In this document: positions 54,032-63,056 of the stretch, one piece after another | Numbering within the stretch: position 1 is the first letter of the stretch | Layout of the letters: the number at the start of each line of letters is the position of its first letter | From: Euryarchaeota archaeon UBA605 | GTDB lineage: Archaea; Thermoplasmatota; Poseidoniia; Poseidoniales; Thalassarchaeaceae | Length of the DNA: 64,000 nucleotides | Assembly (NCBI GenBank): GCA_002504905.1 | Contig: DATY01000029.1 | Coordinates: 85,727 to 149,726 of the forward strand | Reading direction: 5' to 3' | Translations under genes and position numbers: made by a program | Notes under the pieces: model-generated | What the model was told of the DNA's origin: nothing | Databases searched by the model: none | What the model saw: the letters and a program-made list of their open reading frames with translations, nothing else

Positions 54032-54117
54032 GCCGAGATCGCATAGCCCGGTATTGCGATGGATTCGAAATCCATTGTCCGTTGGACGCGGGGGTTCAAA
54101 TCCCTCTCTCGGCGCCA
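54032..54117 (+). tRNA. tRNA-Ser (CGA)
   Basis: Acceptor GCCGAGA pairs with TCTCGGC. Anticodon stem ATGGA/TCCAT with loop TTCGAAA (anticodon CGA), a long variable arm (TGTCCGTTGGACGC) as required for tRNA-Ser, T arm GGGGG-TTCAAAT-CCCTC, discriminator G and encoded CCA (54115-54117). Confidence 0.96.
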
Positions 54118-54164
54118 GAAATAAATATAGGTTAATTGATAAATAAAAATAGATTAGAATTAAT

Positions 54165-54857
54165 ATGCCTCAATATGAAATTGTTGATAGTGAAGAATTA
54201 AGAATGGTAAAAGTCACATTAAATGGAGATACGGTGCGTGGAGAATCAGGTGCACTTCATTACATGATTGGTAATATAGAAATGGTAACTAAAGCACCAA
54301 GTGTAGGAGGTTTTCTGAAGTCAATGGTTTCTGGAGAATCAGTATTTAGACCTACATTTACCGGAGTGGGCGAAGTATATTTTGGACCACCAACATTTGG
54401 AGAATACCATATTTTAGAGTTGGATGGTAATTCAATGGTTCTAGACTCAGGAGCATATGTGTGTTCAGATGAAGGAATAGAAGTAGGAATTATCAGAAAT
54501 AAAGGTATGTCAATGTTGGCTGGAGGTGAAGGAATCTGGCAAACTACTGTTTCTGGAACTGGAACTTTAATATATTATTCAGAAGGACCTATTCAGGAAA
54601 TCAATCTTTCAAATAGTACTCTTACGGTTGATGGCAATTTTGCAGTTGCTAGAGATGCATCATTAAATTTCGAAACAAGAATGTTAGGGAAAGGACTAAT
54701 GTCAAAAATAGCAGGCGGAGAAGGATTCGTCAATATAATTTCAGGAACTGGAAAAGTATACCTCTCACCTGTTCCGAGTCGTTTCAATAATTTAGCAGGA
54801 AGAGTAATCAATGATACAGTAAGTGGAATGATTCCTTTCTTAAATAGAAATAATTAA
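54165..54857 (+). CDS. AIM24-family (TIGR00266/DUF124) protein
   Basis: 230 residues. A double beta-barrel-like protein with internal symmetry: MVKVTLNGDTVRGESGALHYMIGNIEMVTK, FTGVGEVYFGPPTFGEYHILEL, GEGIWQTTVSGTGTLIYYSEGPIQEINL and GEGFVNIISGTGKVYLSPVP (in parts). Both GTG-x-(V/L)-Y motifs of the family are present. Function in prokaryotes is unknown; the eukaryotic relative is mitochondrial. It ends two bases before the convergent nuclease gene. Confidence 0.88.
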   Translation: MPQYEIVDSEELRMVKVTLNGDTVRGESGALHYMIGNIEMVTKAPSVGGFLKSMVSGESVFRPTFTGVGEVYFGPPTFGEYHILELDGNSMVLDSGAYVCSDEGIEVGIIRNKGMSMLAGGEGIWQTTVSGTGTLIYYSEGPIQEINLSNSTLTVDGNFAVARDASLNFETRMLGKGLMSKIAGGEGFVNIISGTGKVYLSPVPSRFNNLAGRVINDTVSGMIPFLNRNN

Positions 54858-54859
54858 GC

Positions 54860-56713
54860 TCAAAATGGCTTTAAATCTTCAGAGCTTTTCAATAGAACTA
54901 CACGAGCGCCGGGGCCTAAACGTACTTGCTTTTGTCCAGCGAACTCTCCAATTTCGCCATTTAAAATCGCAATTTCATCTCCTCTAGATAAGCCTGCAGC
55001 AATTATGGGAATGAATTGCTTGAATGCCACAATACCTACAGATCCACTACTATCAACCAAAGTGATAGCCCAACGAGAAACACCTTTTCCATTCGGGAAG
55101 GCATTTATAGACCAGATTCTACCGACTACATTTACTCTAGTTTCTATATCAATCATCTCTGAACTCTCTTCATCTTCAACAACATAAATACTAGATTCAG
55201 AATCTAGATCTATCACCAACTCGCTTTTCCAAATGGAGGTTAATGCATTTTCAATTTTAACTCTAGAATCATTTTGAATAGAGCGAGAAACTTTCTTTAG
55301 ACCGCCTTGACGATGTGTTCTGACCTTCGCCCTTTCATAACCATCAACCAATCTGAATGTTAATTCAATACTACCATCAGATTTTAGCGTTGGTCCACTC
55401 AACTCTCTTACTTCACCAATTACTGTATGGCGAGTCTTAATTTCTTGCATAGGAGTTATTGGCCACGCATGAGAGAATTTCTCAAGTCTTTTTTCAGAAG
55501 GTAAAATTAATTCATAATTACTATTTTCACAAATTCCTCTTAGTTCACATCTATTGCAACGTGCCTTAGGATCGGGGTCAACAGCTACCTCAGAAGGTAT
55601 TCCTCCAACTTCAAAATATCTTAAAGGAGAAGGATTAGCGGGAAAATCAGAGATTTCAAGTGAATCATTGTTGTGTAACTTTTGATATAATTTCTCTAAA
55701 TCTATATTCAACTGAGACATTTCTTTTTCACTCGGTATAGGAACTTGTTTAATTGTACCTGGACCTAAGTACCAGACTTCAAGAGATTCTACCTCGTTAT
55801 TTCTAGAATGCGTTTCCCACCATAACCATGAATATAATCTCAATTGTTCAACATAGCCTCCTGAACGATCACCCTTACCTACAGAAGCTTTCAAGTCTAC
55901 GATTCTGATTTTACCATTCCAACGATAGACCAAATCATATTCTCCCTGAAACCAGTCATCAGGGTGGCAAGTAGTCTCTGTAAATCCTGATGCATCTGGA
56001 TCTACAAACCAAGGACGAGAGATTTCCCATGCCTCAACCCATGAAACACTAGAACCACTTTTTTGGGAGCATGGATGAGGAGATTTCCAATCTTTCGGAA
56101 ATCCATCCGGAGATGGCCATTCAGGACGATATTGACCAACTCTCCAAGAATCTAAATTTGGTCCCCCATTATTATTCATACATGACTCAACTTGATCTAA
56201 ATGAAGTCTAAGTCCGGCCTCTATCATTTGCATACCCTCATCAGGATTAATATCATCTGATTTACCTACACGATTTGGACTTGATTCCCAATCAGAAATT
56301 GCATTGTTCCAACAATAATCGAAATGGACTTTTGCGCGAGAAATTGCCCATTCTTCTAATTCTTCTCTATTCTTAGGCCATGAATCTTGTTCTCTTGTAT
56401 CTAATTGAGGACCAATCCATCCAGTATCAGAATCATATGATACTGAACCGTCTTCATTCAGAGGAGAGGAAATCAAATTTCCATCATTAGGAGAAATTAG
56501 AACTGGAGATTCACGAAGTACTCTAGAGATACAATCTTCTACCGCATTACCCCTTAATATCTGTGGAGGTAGAGGACTCTTCAATTTAGGAATGTAAGAA
56601 TAATACCAAAGCCGAGGGCAATTATTCCAGGTGATTACTTGAGATGCCGACAAACGCCTGTAAGGGTTTACCCCGGTCACTTCCGGATTGGCTCGTCTAA
56701 CAGGCATGGTCAA
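54860..56713 (-). CDS. Cas4/RecB-like PD-(D/E)XK nuclease fused to an OB fold
   Basis: 617 residues. N-terminal ASQVITWNNCPRLWYYSYIPKL gives the first Cys (Cys32). The nuclease core has EYDLVYRW (Asp260), IVDLKA (Asp273, Lys275) and QLRLYSW (Gln290, Tyr294). The Cys triplet CNRCELRGIC (Cys386, 389, 395) completes an iron-sulfur site as in Cas4, AddB and Dna2. The C-terminal 200 residues hold one or more OB folds (TRVNVVGRIWSINAFPNGKG, VSRWAITLVDSSGSVGIVAF, DEIAILNGEIGEFAGQKQVRLG), as in RPA-type single-strand binding. No CRISPR array or cas gene is nearby, so a repair or replication role is likely. Confidence 0.85.
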   Translation of the reverse strand: MTMPVRRANPEVTGVNPYRRLSASQVITWNNCPRLWYYSYIPKLKSPLPPQILRGNAVEDCISRVLRESPVLISPNDGNLISSPLNEDGSVSYDSDTGWIGPQLDTREQDSWPKNREELEEWAISRAKVHFDYCWNNAISDWESSPNRVGKSDDINPDEGMQMIEAGLRLHLDQVESCMNNNGGPNLDSWRVGQYRPEWPSPDGFPKDWKSPHPCSQKSGSSVSWVEAWEISRPWFVDPDASGFTETTCHPDDWFQGEYDLVYRWNGKIRIVDLKASVGKGDRSGGYVEQLRLYSWLWWETHSRNNEVESLEVWYLGPGTIKQVPIPSEKEMSQLNIDLEKLYQKLHNNDSLEISDFPANPSPLRYFEVGGIPSEVAVDPDPKARCNRCELRGICENSNYELILPSEKRLEKFSHAWPITPMQEIKTRHTVIGEVRELSGPTLKSDGSIELTFRLVDGYERAKVRTHRQGGLKKVSRSIQNDSRVKIENALTSIWKSELVIDLDSESSIYVVEDEESSEMIDIETRVNVVGRIWSINAFPNGKGVSRWAITLVDSSGSVGIVAFKQFIPIIAAGLSRGDEIAILNGEIGEFAGQKQVRLGPGARVVLLKSSEDLKPF

Positions 56714-56767
56714 TGACTAAAGTCAGGGGTAAATGAACTCAACGTGTAAATTGAAGAAAAAACAGTA

Positions 56768-57904
56768 TCATTCTTTCGAATTCAATATTACAACAGTCAG
56801 TTCCATTCTTTCAAAAGTAGGAGTAACCTCAACCATTGATACCTCAGAATCTACCATATCAGCAATATCTTCCGCAACAACTAGAGGCATTTCTATTCGA
56901 GAATTATCTTTATCCCAGTAAAGGAATCTTGAGGGGAGGCCTGTTTCTTTACAAATTTCATCGATCCAATCGGATTGTTCAGAAGGACTAGAATTTAACG
57001 CACCAAATATCAGTGTCCCATCATCAGTTAAGGTTTCATGAGGCGCTATTGTATGCTCACCTCGACGAATAAATCTCCTTCTCAATTGTCCAGAATCTTT
57101 GTAAGTTGCAGTACAGAACTTAAGATGAAAACCATATGGTTCCCTGATTGAACCGTCCAATGGGTCAGGAATACCAAATTGAGCAGCCATTACTCTGTCT
57201 CTCATCGTTATAGATAATTCAGCAGAACCGGCTGCACCTGCAGTGATTTCAGTAGAAAGATTAAATCCTCTCAATTCCATGTTATCATGATTTCCAACAG
57301 TGATTTCTAGTTCATTAAGATTCAAGAAATCTATATCCATTTCTCTTAATTTTTCTAACAATTTCATCAATTCTTCTTCTTTATCTGGTTCACAAGGCAA
57401 CTCAACTCCAGTCAACATCCCAGATTCACTACAAGCAGTGATAGTTTCGCGATATTTTTCTGCTTCAAGATTCAAAAAATGAAATCTGATTTCATCTAGA
57501 CCTGCTTCTGCGAAGTCTTTTGCCCATTCTGATTTGAATGGAATACTGGTATACATATGTAAATGAAAATCATCACCAAACTCTTTCTTTAATACCTTAA
57601 TTCCTTCCAAAACACGTTCTCTTGCCATTACTGGATCCCCTCCAGTTATTCCGGCACCCGTGGCATTCATCGCCCTTGCTTCTTCAATTACCGCTTCCCA
57701 ATCACCGATTTCGACTCTTCTTTCATTAGCATACATGAAATCAATTTCTCTTCTAGTCTCAGATAGAGGACAATAATCACACATCCAATGACAATGCCCG
57801 GTGATGAATAGGACTAATTTACTACCCATTTGACATTGTATACATCCTTCAGTATCCATTTCATTGGCTAAATCAGTAGATTTTAGGTCAATATCGATGG
57901 TCAT
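56768..57904 (-). CDS. Radical SAM protein (archaeal COG2108-like)
   Basis: 378 residues. The radical SAM cluster motif is Cys38-x3-Cys42-x2-Cys45 (GHCHWMCDYCPL), with an extra Cys pair upstream (CIQC, Cys21 and 24). Further landmarks: GAGITGGDPVMARERVLEGI, HLHMYTSIPF and DEIRFHFLNLEAEKY. It resembles the archaeal proteins related to pyruvate formate-lyase activase. The substrate is not known. It overlaps pdxT by four bases (ATGA), so the two are coupled. Confidence 0.85.
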   Translation of the reverse strand: MTIDIDLKSTDLANEMDTEGCIQCQMGSKLVLFITGHCHWMCDYCPLSETRREIDFMYANERRVEIGDWEAVIEEARAMNATGAGITGGDPVMARERVLEGIKVLKKEFGDDFHLHMYTSIPFKSEWAKDFAEAGLDEIRFHFLNLEAEKYRETITACSESGMLTGVELPCEPDKEEELMKLLEKLREMDIDFLNLNELEITVGNHDNMELRGFNLSTEITAGAAGSAELSITMRDRVMAAQFGIPDPLDGSIREPYGFHLKFCTATYKDSGQLRRRFIRRGEHTIAPHETLTDDGTLIFGALNSSPSEQSDWIDEICKETGLPSRFLYWDKDNSRIEMPLVVAEDIADMVDSEVSMVEVTPTFERMELTVVILNSKE

Positions 57905-58503
57905 GAAAATACCTCTAAAGCTTCATTAAGTAACCATTTGTGGAATCCGAAATCATCAGATAATTCAGGATGGAAAGTCAAAGCAATTCTATTGTTTGTT
58001 CTAACTCCTACTACTTCTTCTCCTAATAATGCTACAGCAGAAGATTTCAAACCTAAATCTAGAAATCTTGGAGCCCGAATAAAAACACCGGGGAAATCTC
58101 TGGATAGTAGGGATGAATATATCATTGATTGGAAGGAATTAGATTGATTACCAAATGCGTTTCTTGAGATATCTGCATCTACTATTCTCTCACCACCATC
58201 TTGTGGATCAGAAAGTAATATTGCTCCTGCACAAGTTCCTAGAACTGGCAAATTAGGGTTTTTTCTCATCCATTCAAATAATTCTGGAAATAATTGGGAA
58301 TTGAGGCTATTCCCAGTAAGTCTCATTGTTGTAGACTCGCCCCCAGGGATTACAATTGCATTTGGATTACATTCAATTAAATCGTTTTTATTTCTAAGTT
58401 CAAAGATTTCTATATCTAGTTTAAGTTCCTCAGATACAGTATTTAGAGCTTTGAGATGAGCATGTCGAGCACCTTGTAGCATTACAAGCCCGATACGCAG
58501 CAT
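57901..58503 (-). CDS. pdxT: Pyridoxal-5'-phosphate synthase glutaminase subunit
   Basis: 200 residues from MLRIGLVMLQGARHAHLKAL. PdxT releases ammonia from glutamine for PdxS. The catalytic Cys91 is in VLGTCAGAILLS, the His/Glu pair is in TFHPELSDD, and IPGGESTTM and ISRNAFGNQSNSF complete the family pattern. PdxS is not in the window. The shared transcript with a radical SAM gene is unusual for pdxT. Confidence 0.93.
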   Translation of the reverse strand: MLRIGLVMLQGARHAHLKALNTVSEELKLDIEIFELRNKNDLIECNPNAIVIPGGESTTMRLTGNSLNSQLFPELFEWMRKNPNLPVLGTCAGAILLSDPQDGGERIVDADISRNAFGNQSNSFQSMIYSSLLSRDFPGVFIRAPRFLDLGLKSSAVALLGEEVVGVRTNNRIALTFHPELSDDFGFHKWLLNEALEVFS

Positions 58504-58594
58504 ATACTGTCGTCTAGACACTGTAACATGAACCCAACCCTTTGAACAATAGAATGGCCGATGCCATCAAAGACTTTCCCCCATACGCGTATGT

Positions 58595-59689
58595 ATGGCC
58601 ACAACAGGGCGCATACACAACTTTGGAGCAGGCCCAGCAGTATTGCCATTAGAGGTTGTTGAAGAATGTCGAAAATCACTACCTAACCTAAATAATAGTG
58701 GTTTTGGACTAATTGAAATAAGCCATAGAAGTCAAACATTTCAGAATATTGTAGATAGTTCAATGGAAAAATTAAGGAGAATCTTATCAATTCCAGAAGA
58801 TTATACTGTACTTTATCTCCAAGGAGGGGCGTCATTACAATTCTATATGTCGGCCCTAAATTTACTTAGAGAAAATGAAAAAGTAGATTTCCTTGTTACT
58901 GGAGCATGGTCTCAAAAAGCGATGAAAGAAGCGAATAGAATTGGAGATGCTTCAGCAAGATGGGATGATAATGGAAATGGGTTTAGATCAATTCCCAAAA
59001 ATGGAGAATATTCTATAAGAAAGGACTCATTATACTTACACTACACATCGAATAATACACTATTTGGCACTCAATTTCATCATCTTCCGGATAGTGATGG
59101 GAAACCTAGAGTTTTAGATGCGAGTTCAGATATTATGGGAGTACCACTAGATGTTAGTGCTCATGACCTAATCTATGCTGGTGCACAGAAAAACCTAGGT
59201 CCGAGCGGAGTTACAGTAGTTATCCTATCTCCCTGGGCAATGCAAAGAGTTCCAAAAAACCTACCAACAATGTTGGACTATTCAGTACATTCATCTAAAG
59301 GTTCATTATTCAATACACCAAACACATTTGGGATATTTGTTTTAGATAAAGTATTTTCATGGATAGAAGATAATGGAGGTTTAGAAGGGGCTATTTCTAG
59401 AAATAAGGCTAAATCTGATTTGCTTTACAAAGAGTTAGACAGAAGTGATTTTTGGTTACCACATGCTCAGAAAGATAGTCGTTCAGTGATGAATATAACT
59501 TGGAGGCTGCCAAATATTGAATTGGAGGAAAAATTTCTCAAAGAATCCTCTGAGGCAGGCCTTGGAGGTCTAAAGGGGCATAGAAGTGTAGGGGGAATTA
59601 GAGCCAGTTTATACAATGGCTGCCCTATTGAAAGTGTGGAAGCTCTGGTCACATTCATGGAAGAATTTGAAAAATCAAATAATAGGTGA
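58595..59689 (+). CDS. serC: Phosphoserine aminotransferase
   Basis: 364 residues. SerC uses PLP to convert 3-phosphohydroxypyruvate to phosphoserine. Landmarks: HNFGAGPAVLPLEVVEE, IEISHRSQTFQNI, VLYLQGGASLQFYMSALNLL, and the PLP Lys199 in YAGAQKNLGPSGVTVVI. HRSVGGIRASLYNGCPIESV is the C-terminal signature. Probably co-transcribed with deoC, whose start is four bases after this stop. Confidence 0.95.
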   Translation: MATTGRIHNFGAGPAVLPLEVVEECRKSLPNLNNSGFGLIEISHRSQTFQNIVDSSMEKLRRILSIPEDYTVLYLQGGASLQFYMSALNLLRENEKVDFLVTGAWSQKAMKEANRIGDASARWDDNGNGFRSIPKNGEYSIRKDSLYLHYTSNNTLFGTQFHHLPDSDGKPRVLDASSDIMGVPLDVSAHDLIYAGAQKNLGPSGVTVVILSPWAMQRVPKNLPTMLDYSVHSSKGSLFNTPNTFGIFVLDKVFSWIEDNGGLEGAISRNKAKSDLLYKELDRSDFWLPHAQKDSRSVMNITWRLPNIELEEKFLKESSEAGLGGLKGHRSVGGIRASLYNGCPIESVEALVTFMEEFEKSNNR

Positions 59690-59693
59690 TTTT

Positions 59694-60401
59694 TTGAAAA
59701 ACAAAGAAATTATTGGGCTAGTTGATTTTACTCTGCTAAAGCGAGAAAAAACAAAAAACGAATTAGAAAAATTCCTCCTAAAAGCGAATGAGTATCGACC
59801 TCCAGCAGTATGCATATTCACAGAAGATATTCTTAATGCAAAAAAAATTTTAGACTCTGGTATTCAAATTGCTGCAGTAGTAGGGGGATTTCCTGAAGGA
59901 AGCAGCAACTGTGATGAGATAAAAAAGGAAATTAGAACAGCTATTCAATTAGGGGCAGATGAAATAGATATAGTTCTAGAACCTCGAGAAGATGAGAAGT
60001 TTCCAAACGAAATAGAATTGGAAAAATTGGTAACTATGAGAGAAGCATCGGAGGGGAAAATTCTGAAAGTAATTATTGAAACACCTTTACTTTCTGAAAG
60101 GAAAATTAGGGCAGTGACAAGGATGTCTTTAGCAGTGGGGGTAGATTTCGTTAAAACCTGTACAGGAAAAAGAGGAGAATGTAAAGAGAGTGATGCGGAT
60201 ATTTTATCTTACGAATTAATGAGACATGAGTTAACTTTCAAGGAAGGTTTGGGAATGAAAATCTCTGGAGGGATAAGCGATAAGGACAAAGTAATCAGAT
60301 TTATTGAAATCATAAGAAAAAATGATAACAGAATTATAGATGAAAAAAGATTGAGAGTCGGTTCTTCTTCGTTAATTGGAAATCTTATTACAATCGAATG
60401 A
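59694..60401 (+). CDS. deoC: Deoxyribose-phosphate aldolase
   Basis: 235 residues from a TTG at 59694, preceded by AGGTGAT; the ATG at 59616 lies inside serC. DeoC converts deoxyribose-5-phosphate to glyceraldehyde-3-phosphate and acetaldehyde. Schiff-base Lys154 is in DFVKTCTGKRGE, the Asp in DEIDIVLE (Asp92) and a second Lys in MKISGGI. The first residues (GLVDFTLLKREKTKNELEKF) show the family VDxTLLK pattern. Confidence 0.9.
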   Translation: MKNKEIIGLVDFTLLKREKTKNELEKFLLKANEYRPPAVCIFTEDILNAKKILDSGIQIAAVVGGFPEGSSNCDEIKKEIRTAIQLGADEIDIVLEPREDEKFPNEIELEKLVTMREASEGKILKVIIETPLLSERKIRAVTRMSLAVGVDFVKTCTGKRGECKESDADILSYELMRHELTFKEGLGMKISGGISDKDKVIRFIEIIRKNDNRIIDEKRLRVGSSSLIGNLITIE

Positions 60402-60468
60402 TGAAAGAAATTAATACTGTTCATGCTAAATAGGGATGGCAGTGCGGCTCGATTAGAAGGTAGAAGTT

Positions 60469-61851
60469 GTGGTATCATTTTCAGACTTGGGAATAGGTCC
60501 CGCTATAGTTAAAGAATTGAATAAGCAAGGTATCACAGATCCATTCGAAGTCCAGAAAGAAAGTATACCTGATTCTCTGCTTGGAAGAGATGTTTGTTGC
60601 AGGGCTCCTACGGGTTCTGGGAAGACTCTAGCATTCGGACTTCCATTAATCGCCAGAACAAGGAGGGCTAATTCGAAAAGACCTACAGCACTAATTCTAA
60701 CTCCTACAAGAGAATTAGCTGAACAAATTAATTCAGTGCTAAAACCAATTGCATTAGCCGTAGATAGGGATGTTGTCTCTATATATGGAGGAGTATCATA
60801 CAAAAAACAGTATAATGCTCTGAATAAAGGAGTCGATATTTTAGTAGCATGTCCAGGTAGATTAATCGATCTTTTGGACAGACGTGCCCTAAAGTTAGAT
60901 GATGTTGAAACAGTAGTGTTAGATGAAGCAGATAGAATGGCAGATATGGGATTCATGGACCCAGTTTGTGAAATCTTAGACCAATGTTCTGAGAATAGAC
61001 AAACAATTCTATTTAGCGCGACATTAGATGATGAAGTTGCAGATTTGGTGAAGAATTATCAGAAAAATCCAGTGACAATCGAAGTCGGCCCCAAAGAAGT
61101 AAGCATTGAGAATATGCAGCATCTTTTCTGGACAATGAAGCCGCACCAAAAATTAAGAGTCACTTCAGAGATACTCACAAAATGTGGAAAAACTATGATT
61201 TTCTGTAAAACTAGAAGAGGAGTAGATAGATTGGGAGATGAAATGTATGATGCAGAAATAAATATTTCAACGTTACATGGAGGACTGAATCAAAGACAAA
61301 GAGACAGAGCAATCAGACGATTTACCAAAGGTGGTTCAATTGCATTAGTTGCGACTGATGTAGCTGCTAGAGGAATTGATATTCAAGGAGTAAATTGTGT
61401 TATTCATTATGACCCTCCTGAAAATGGGAAAGCATACAAACATCGTAGTGGAAGAACTGCCAGAGCTGGGGCGGATGGCGTTGTAATATCATACGTACAA
61501 AGATCACAACAAAGAGCATACAACAAAATACAAAATGAAGTTGGTATAAAAAGAAAATTTCAACCACCAAATGTAGATAATCTTACTGAATACCCTATGG
61601 AATATGTAGAAGAAGTATTTGAAGAAGAAGTAAGAAAACCTCCAAACAATAGACGCAGGAGGAATAGAAGACAAAGAGGGCCACCGCAGAAATCAAGAAG
61701 CTCTTCAGAGAGACAAAGGAAAAGGTCTCATAAATCTAAGCGTAGTAATAATAGGGATTCAAAAGATGGGAAAAAATTTAATCCTAATCATAAGAAAAAG
61801 AGAAGGAGTAATAGGTCTAAAAAACCGAAAAAGAGAAATAATAACGAGTAA
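60469..61851 (+). CDS. DEAD-box RNA helicase with basic tail
   Basis: 460 residues from a GTG at 60469. Q motif FSDLGIGPAIVKELNKQGITDPFEVQKE (in parts), Walker A APTGSGKT, TPTRELAEQ, PGRLIDLL, DEADRMADMGFM, SAT, TLHGGLNQRQRD, ATDVAARGID and HRSGRTARAG are all present, so it should be an active ATP-dependent RNA helicase. The last 70 residues are Arg/Lys-rich (PNNRRRRNRRQRG, KKKRRSNRSKKPKKR), a likely RNA-binding tail. Cold-shock or ribosome assembly roles are typical. Confidence 0.94.
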   Translation: MVSFSDLGIGPAIVKELNKQGITDPFEVQKESIPDSLLGRDVCCRAPTGSGKTLAFGLPLIARTRRANSKRPTALILTPTRELAEQINSVLKPIALAVDRDVVSIYGGVSYKKQYNALNKGVDILVACPGRLIDLLDRRALKLDDVETVVLDEADRMADMGFMDPVCEILDQCSENRQTILFSATLDDEVADLVKNYQKNPVTIEVGPKEVSIENMQHLFWTMKPHQKLRVTSEILTKCGKTMIFCKTRRGVDRLGDEMYDAEINISTLHGGLNQRQRDRAIRRFTKGGSIALVATDVAARGIDIQGVNCVIHYDPPENGKAYKHRSGRTARAGADGVVISYVQRSQQRAYNKIQNEVGIKRKFQPPNVDNLTEYPMEYVEEVFEEEVRKPPNNRRRRNRRQRGPPQKSRSSSERQRKRSHKSKRSNNRDSKDGKKFNPNHKKKRRSNRSKKPKKRNNNE

Positions 61852-61929
61852 TTAATTATTATTTTACTGAAAAACAGAAACTCATTACATAAAAATGATT
61901 AAAACCCTTACTAATCCGGCGCTGGAATC

Positions 61930-62142
61930 ATGAGCATGTGGATTAGAGCAATGACTGACTTGGGACCTACTAGAATTCGTGTACAATCAATCTGTGCATA
62001 CCAATTTATCAAAGAAGAGGGAGGAGAAGGAGAAGTACTCTTAATTTACACCGCTGATAATACATTATTTGAGGTTCATGAAAATGTTTCAGGAATTCTA
62101 GAACTCCTAGATAATCATTTTGAAAATGATTTCATGAATTGA
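61930..62142 (+). CDS. Small protein of unknown function
   Basis: 70 residues, starting MSMWIRAMTDLGPTRIRVQSI and ending NHFENDFMN. It has a strand-strand-helix pattern (VLLIYTADNTLFEVHENVSGILELLDN), reminiscent of small FlbD-like beta proteins, but I would not assign it. Its stop is two bases from the convergent histone-fold-like gene. Confidence 0.6.
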   Translation: MSMWIRAMTDLGPTRIRVQSICAYQFIKEEGGEGEVLLIYTADNTLFEVHENVSGILELLDNHFENDFMN

Positions 62143-62144
62143 TT

Positions 62145-62930
62145 TCAAGACCAAGGATCTATCGCTACGATATGTTCAATCTTGATTGAGTTAGAGTTCT
62201 CATAATCTGCTTTTTCAGATGCTGATTTCAAGATTCTCCTCATCCATCCAAGCATCATCAATTTCTCACATTTCTCTAATGAATTTTTAATGGAAGATAA
62301 GTCGCCTTGTTGAATATTATTTTGAAGATTATATTCTAAATCAGAAGCATAATCATAGTAAAGAAGTAGTAATTCTTCTACTGCATCATTATCTAATTTT
62401 TTACCGGATAATTGTTTCATGATATTCTTGATATTAATAGGCGATAACGATTCTATTCTTTGACCATTAGAGATACTAACTTCATCAGAACTTTCATTTA
62501 ATGACGTTTCAGTTTGTTGAATATTATCCGAAGAAGTCGTTTTTGAAGACATATGCCTAATTTTTATTGTACCTACTTTCTCATTATCAGCTTCTTCAGC
62601 AGCCGAAAGAAGAGAGTTTTTGAGATAGTTTTCAAGTATCTCATTTGCATTAACTACTGCTGCGGAACTGACTGATTCTACATTTTCAATCTCTTCTATC
62701 ATTAGGCCTCTAGTTCGGCTAAATCCAAGTCTCGTTCTATTAGGATCAGATAGGGTTTTCTTACCCGGCTCATTTAGCAAAGTTTCTTCCTCCATTTCTC
62801 TAGTGATCTGCTTAAGCCTTAGATGTAACATCTCAACTAACTTCTCCTTTACTTCACCACTAATCCGGTGATCTATCCCTAGGCCCTTAGCAACTTCTGA
62901 TACATGACTGGGTGCCCAGGGTTTAGCCAT
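62145..62930 (-). CDS. Possible multi-histone-fold protein
   Basis: 261 residues. Two parts look like histone-fold halves. First set: VSEVAKGLGIDHRISGEV and a long helix EKLVEMLHLRLKQITREM (alpha1-L1-alpha2 style), then VSSAAVVNANEILENYLKN, LLSAAEEADNEKVGTIKIRHM (alpha2-L2-alpha3, compare KTIKAEDI of archaeal histones). Second set: INIKNIMKQLSGKKLDNDAVEE, then WMRRILKSASEKADYENSNSIKIEHI. The linker regions are acidic and Ser-rich, unlike DNA-wrapping histones. It may be a transcription or chromatin factor; this is from eye comparison only. Confidence 0.55.
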   Translation of the reverse strand: MAKPWAPSHVSEVAKGLGIDHRISGEVKEKLVEMLHLRLKQITREMEEETLLNEPGKKTLSDPNRTRLGFSRTRGLMIEEIENVESVSSAAVVNANEILENYLKNSLLSAAEEADNEKVGTIKIRHMSSKTTSSDNIQQTETSLNESSDEVSISNGQRIESLSPINIKNIMKQLSGKKLDNDAVEELLLLYYDYASDLEYNLQNNIQQGDLSSIKNSLEKCEKLMMLGWMRRILKSASEKADYENSNSIKIEHIVAIDPWS

Positions 62931-63056
62931 AATTCACTTGAGTGTAGTAAAGGACTTGAATTATCAGTATAGGCAATTACGAATTTCGCTTGAAAATTGT
63001 AATTATTAGAATCTATAATACGCCGGTATGAAAAACTAACGCGCTCTAGGAAGGTT

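Noticed and set aside
53979..54044. Upstream extension of the small ubiquitin-like gene
   Set aside because: It reaches into tRNA-Ser and the beta-grasp domain starts at the internal Met.
54860..56713. Cas4 as a sign of CRISPR
   Set aside because: No repeat-spacer array and no other cas gene were seen; the OB fusion points elsewhere.
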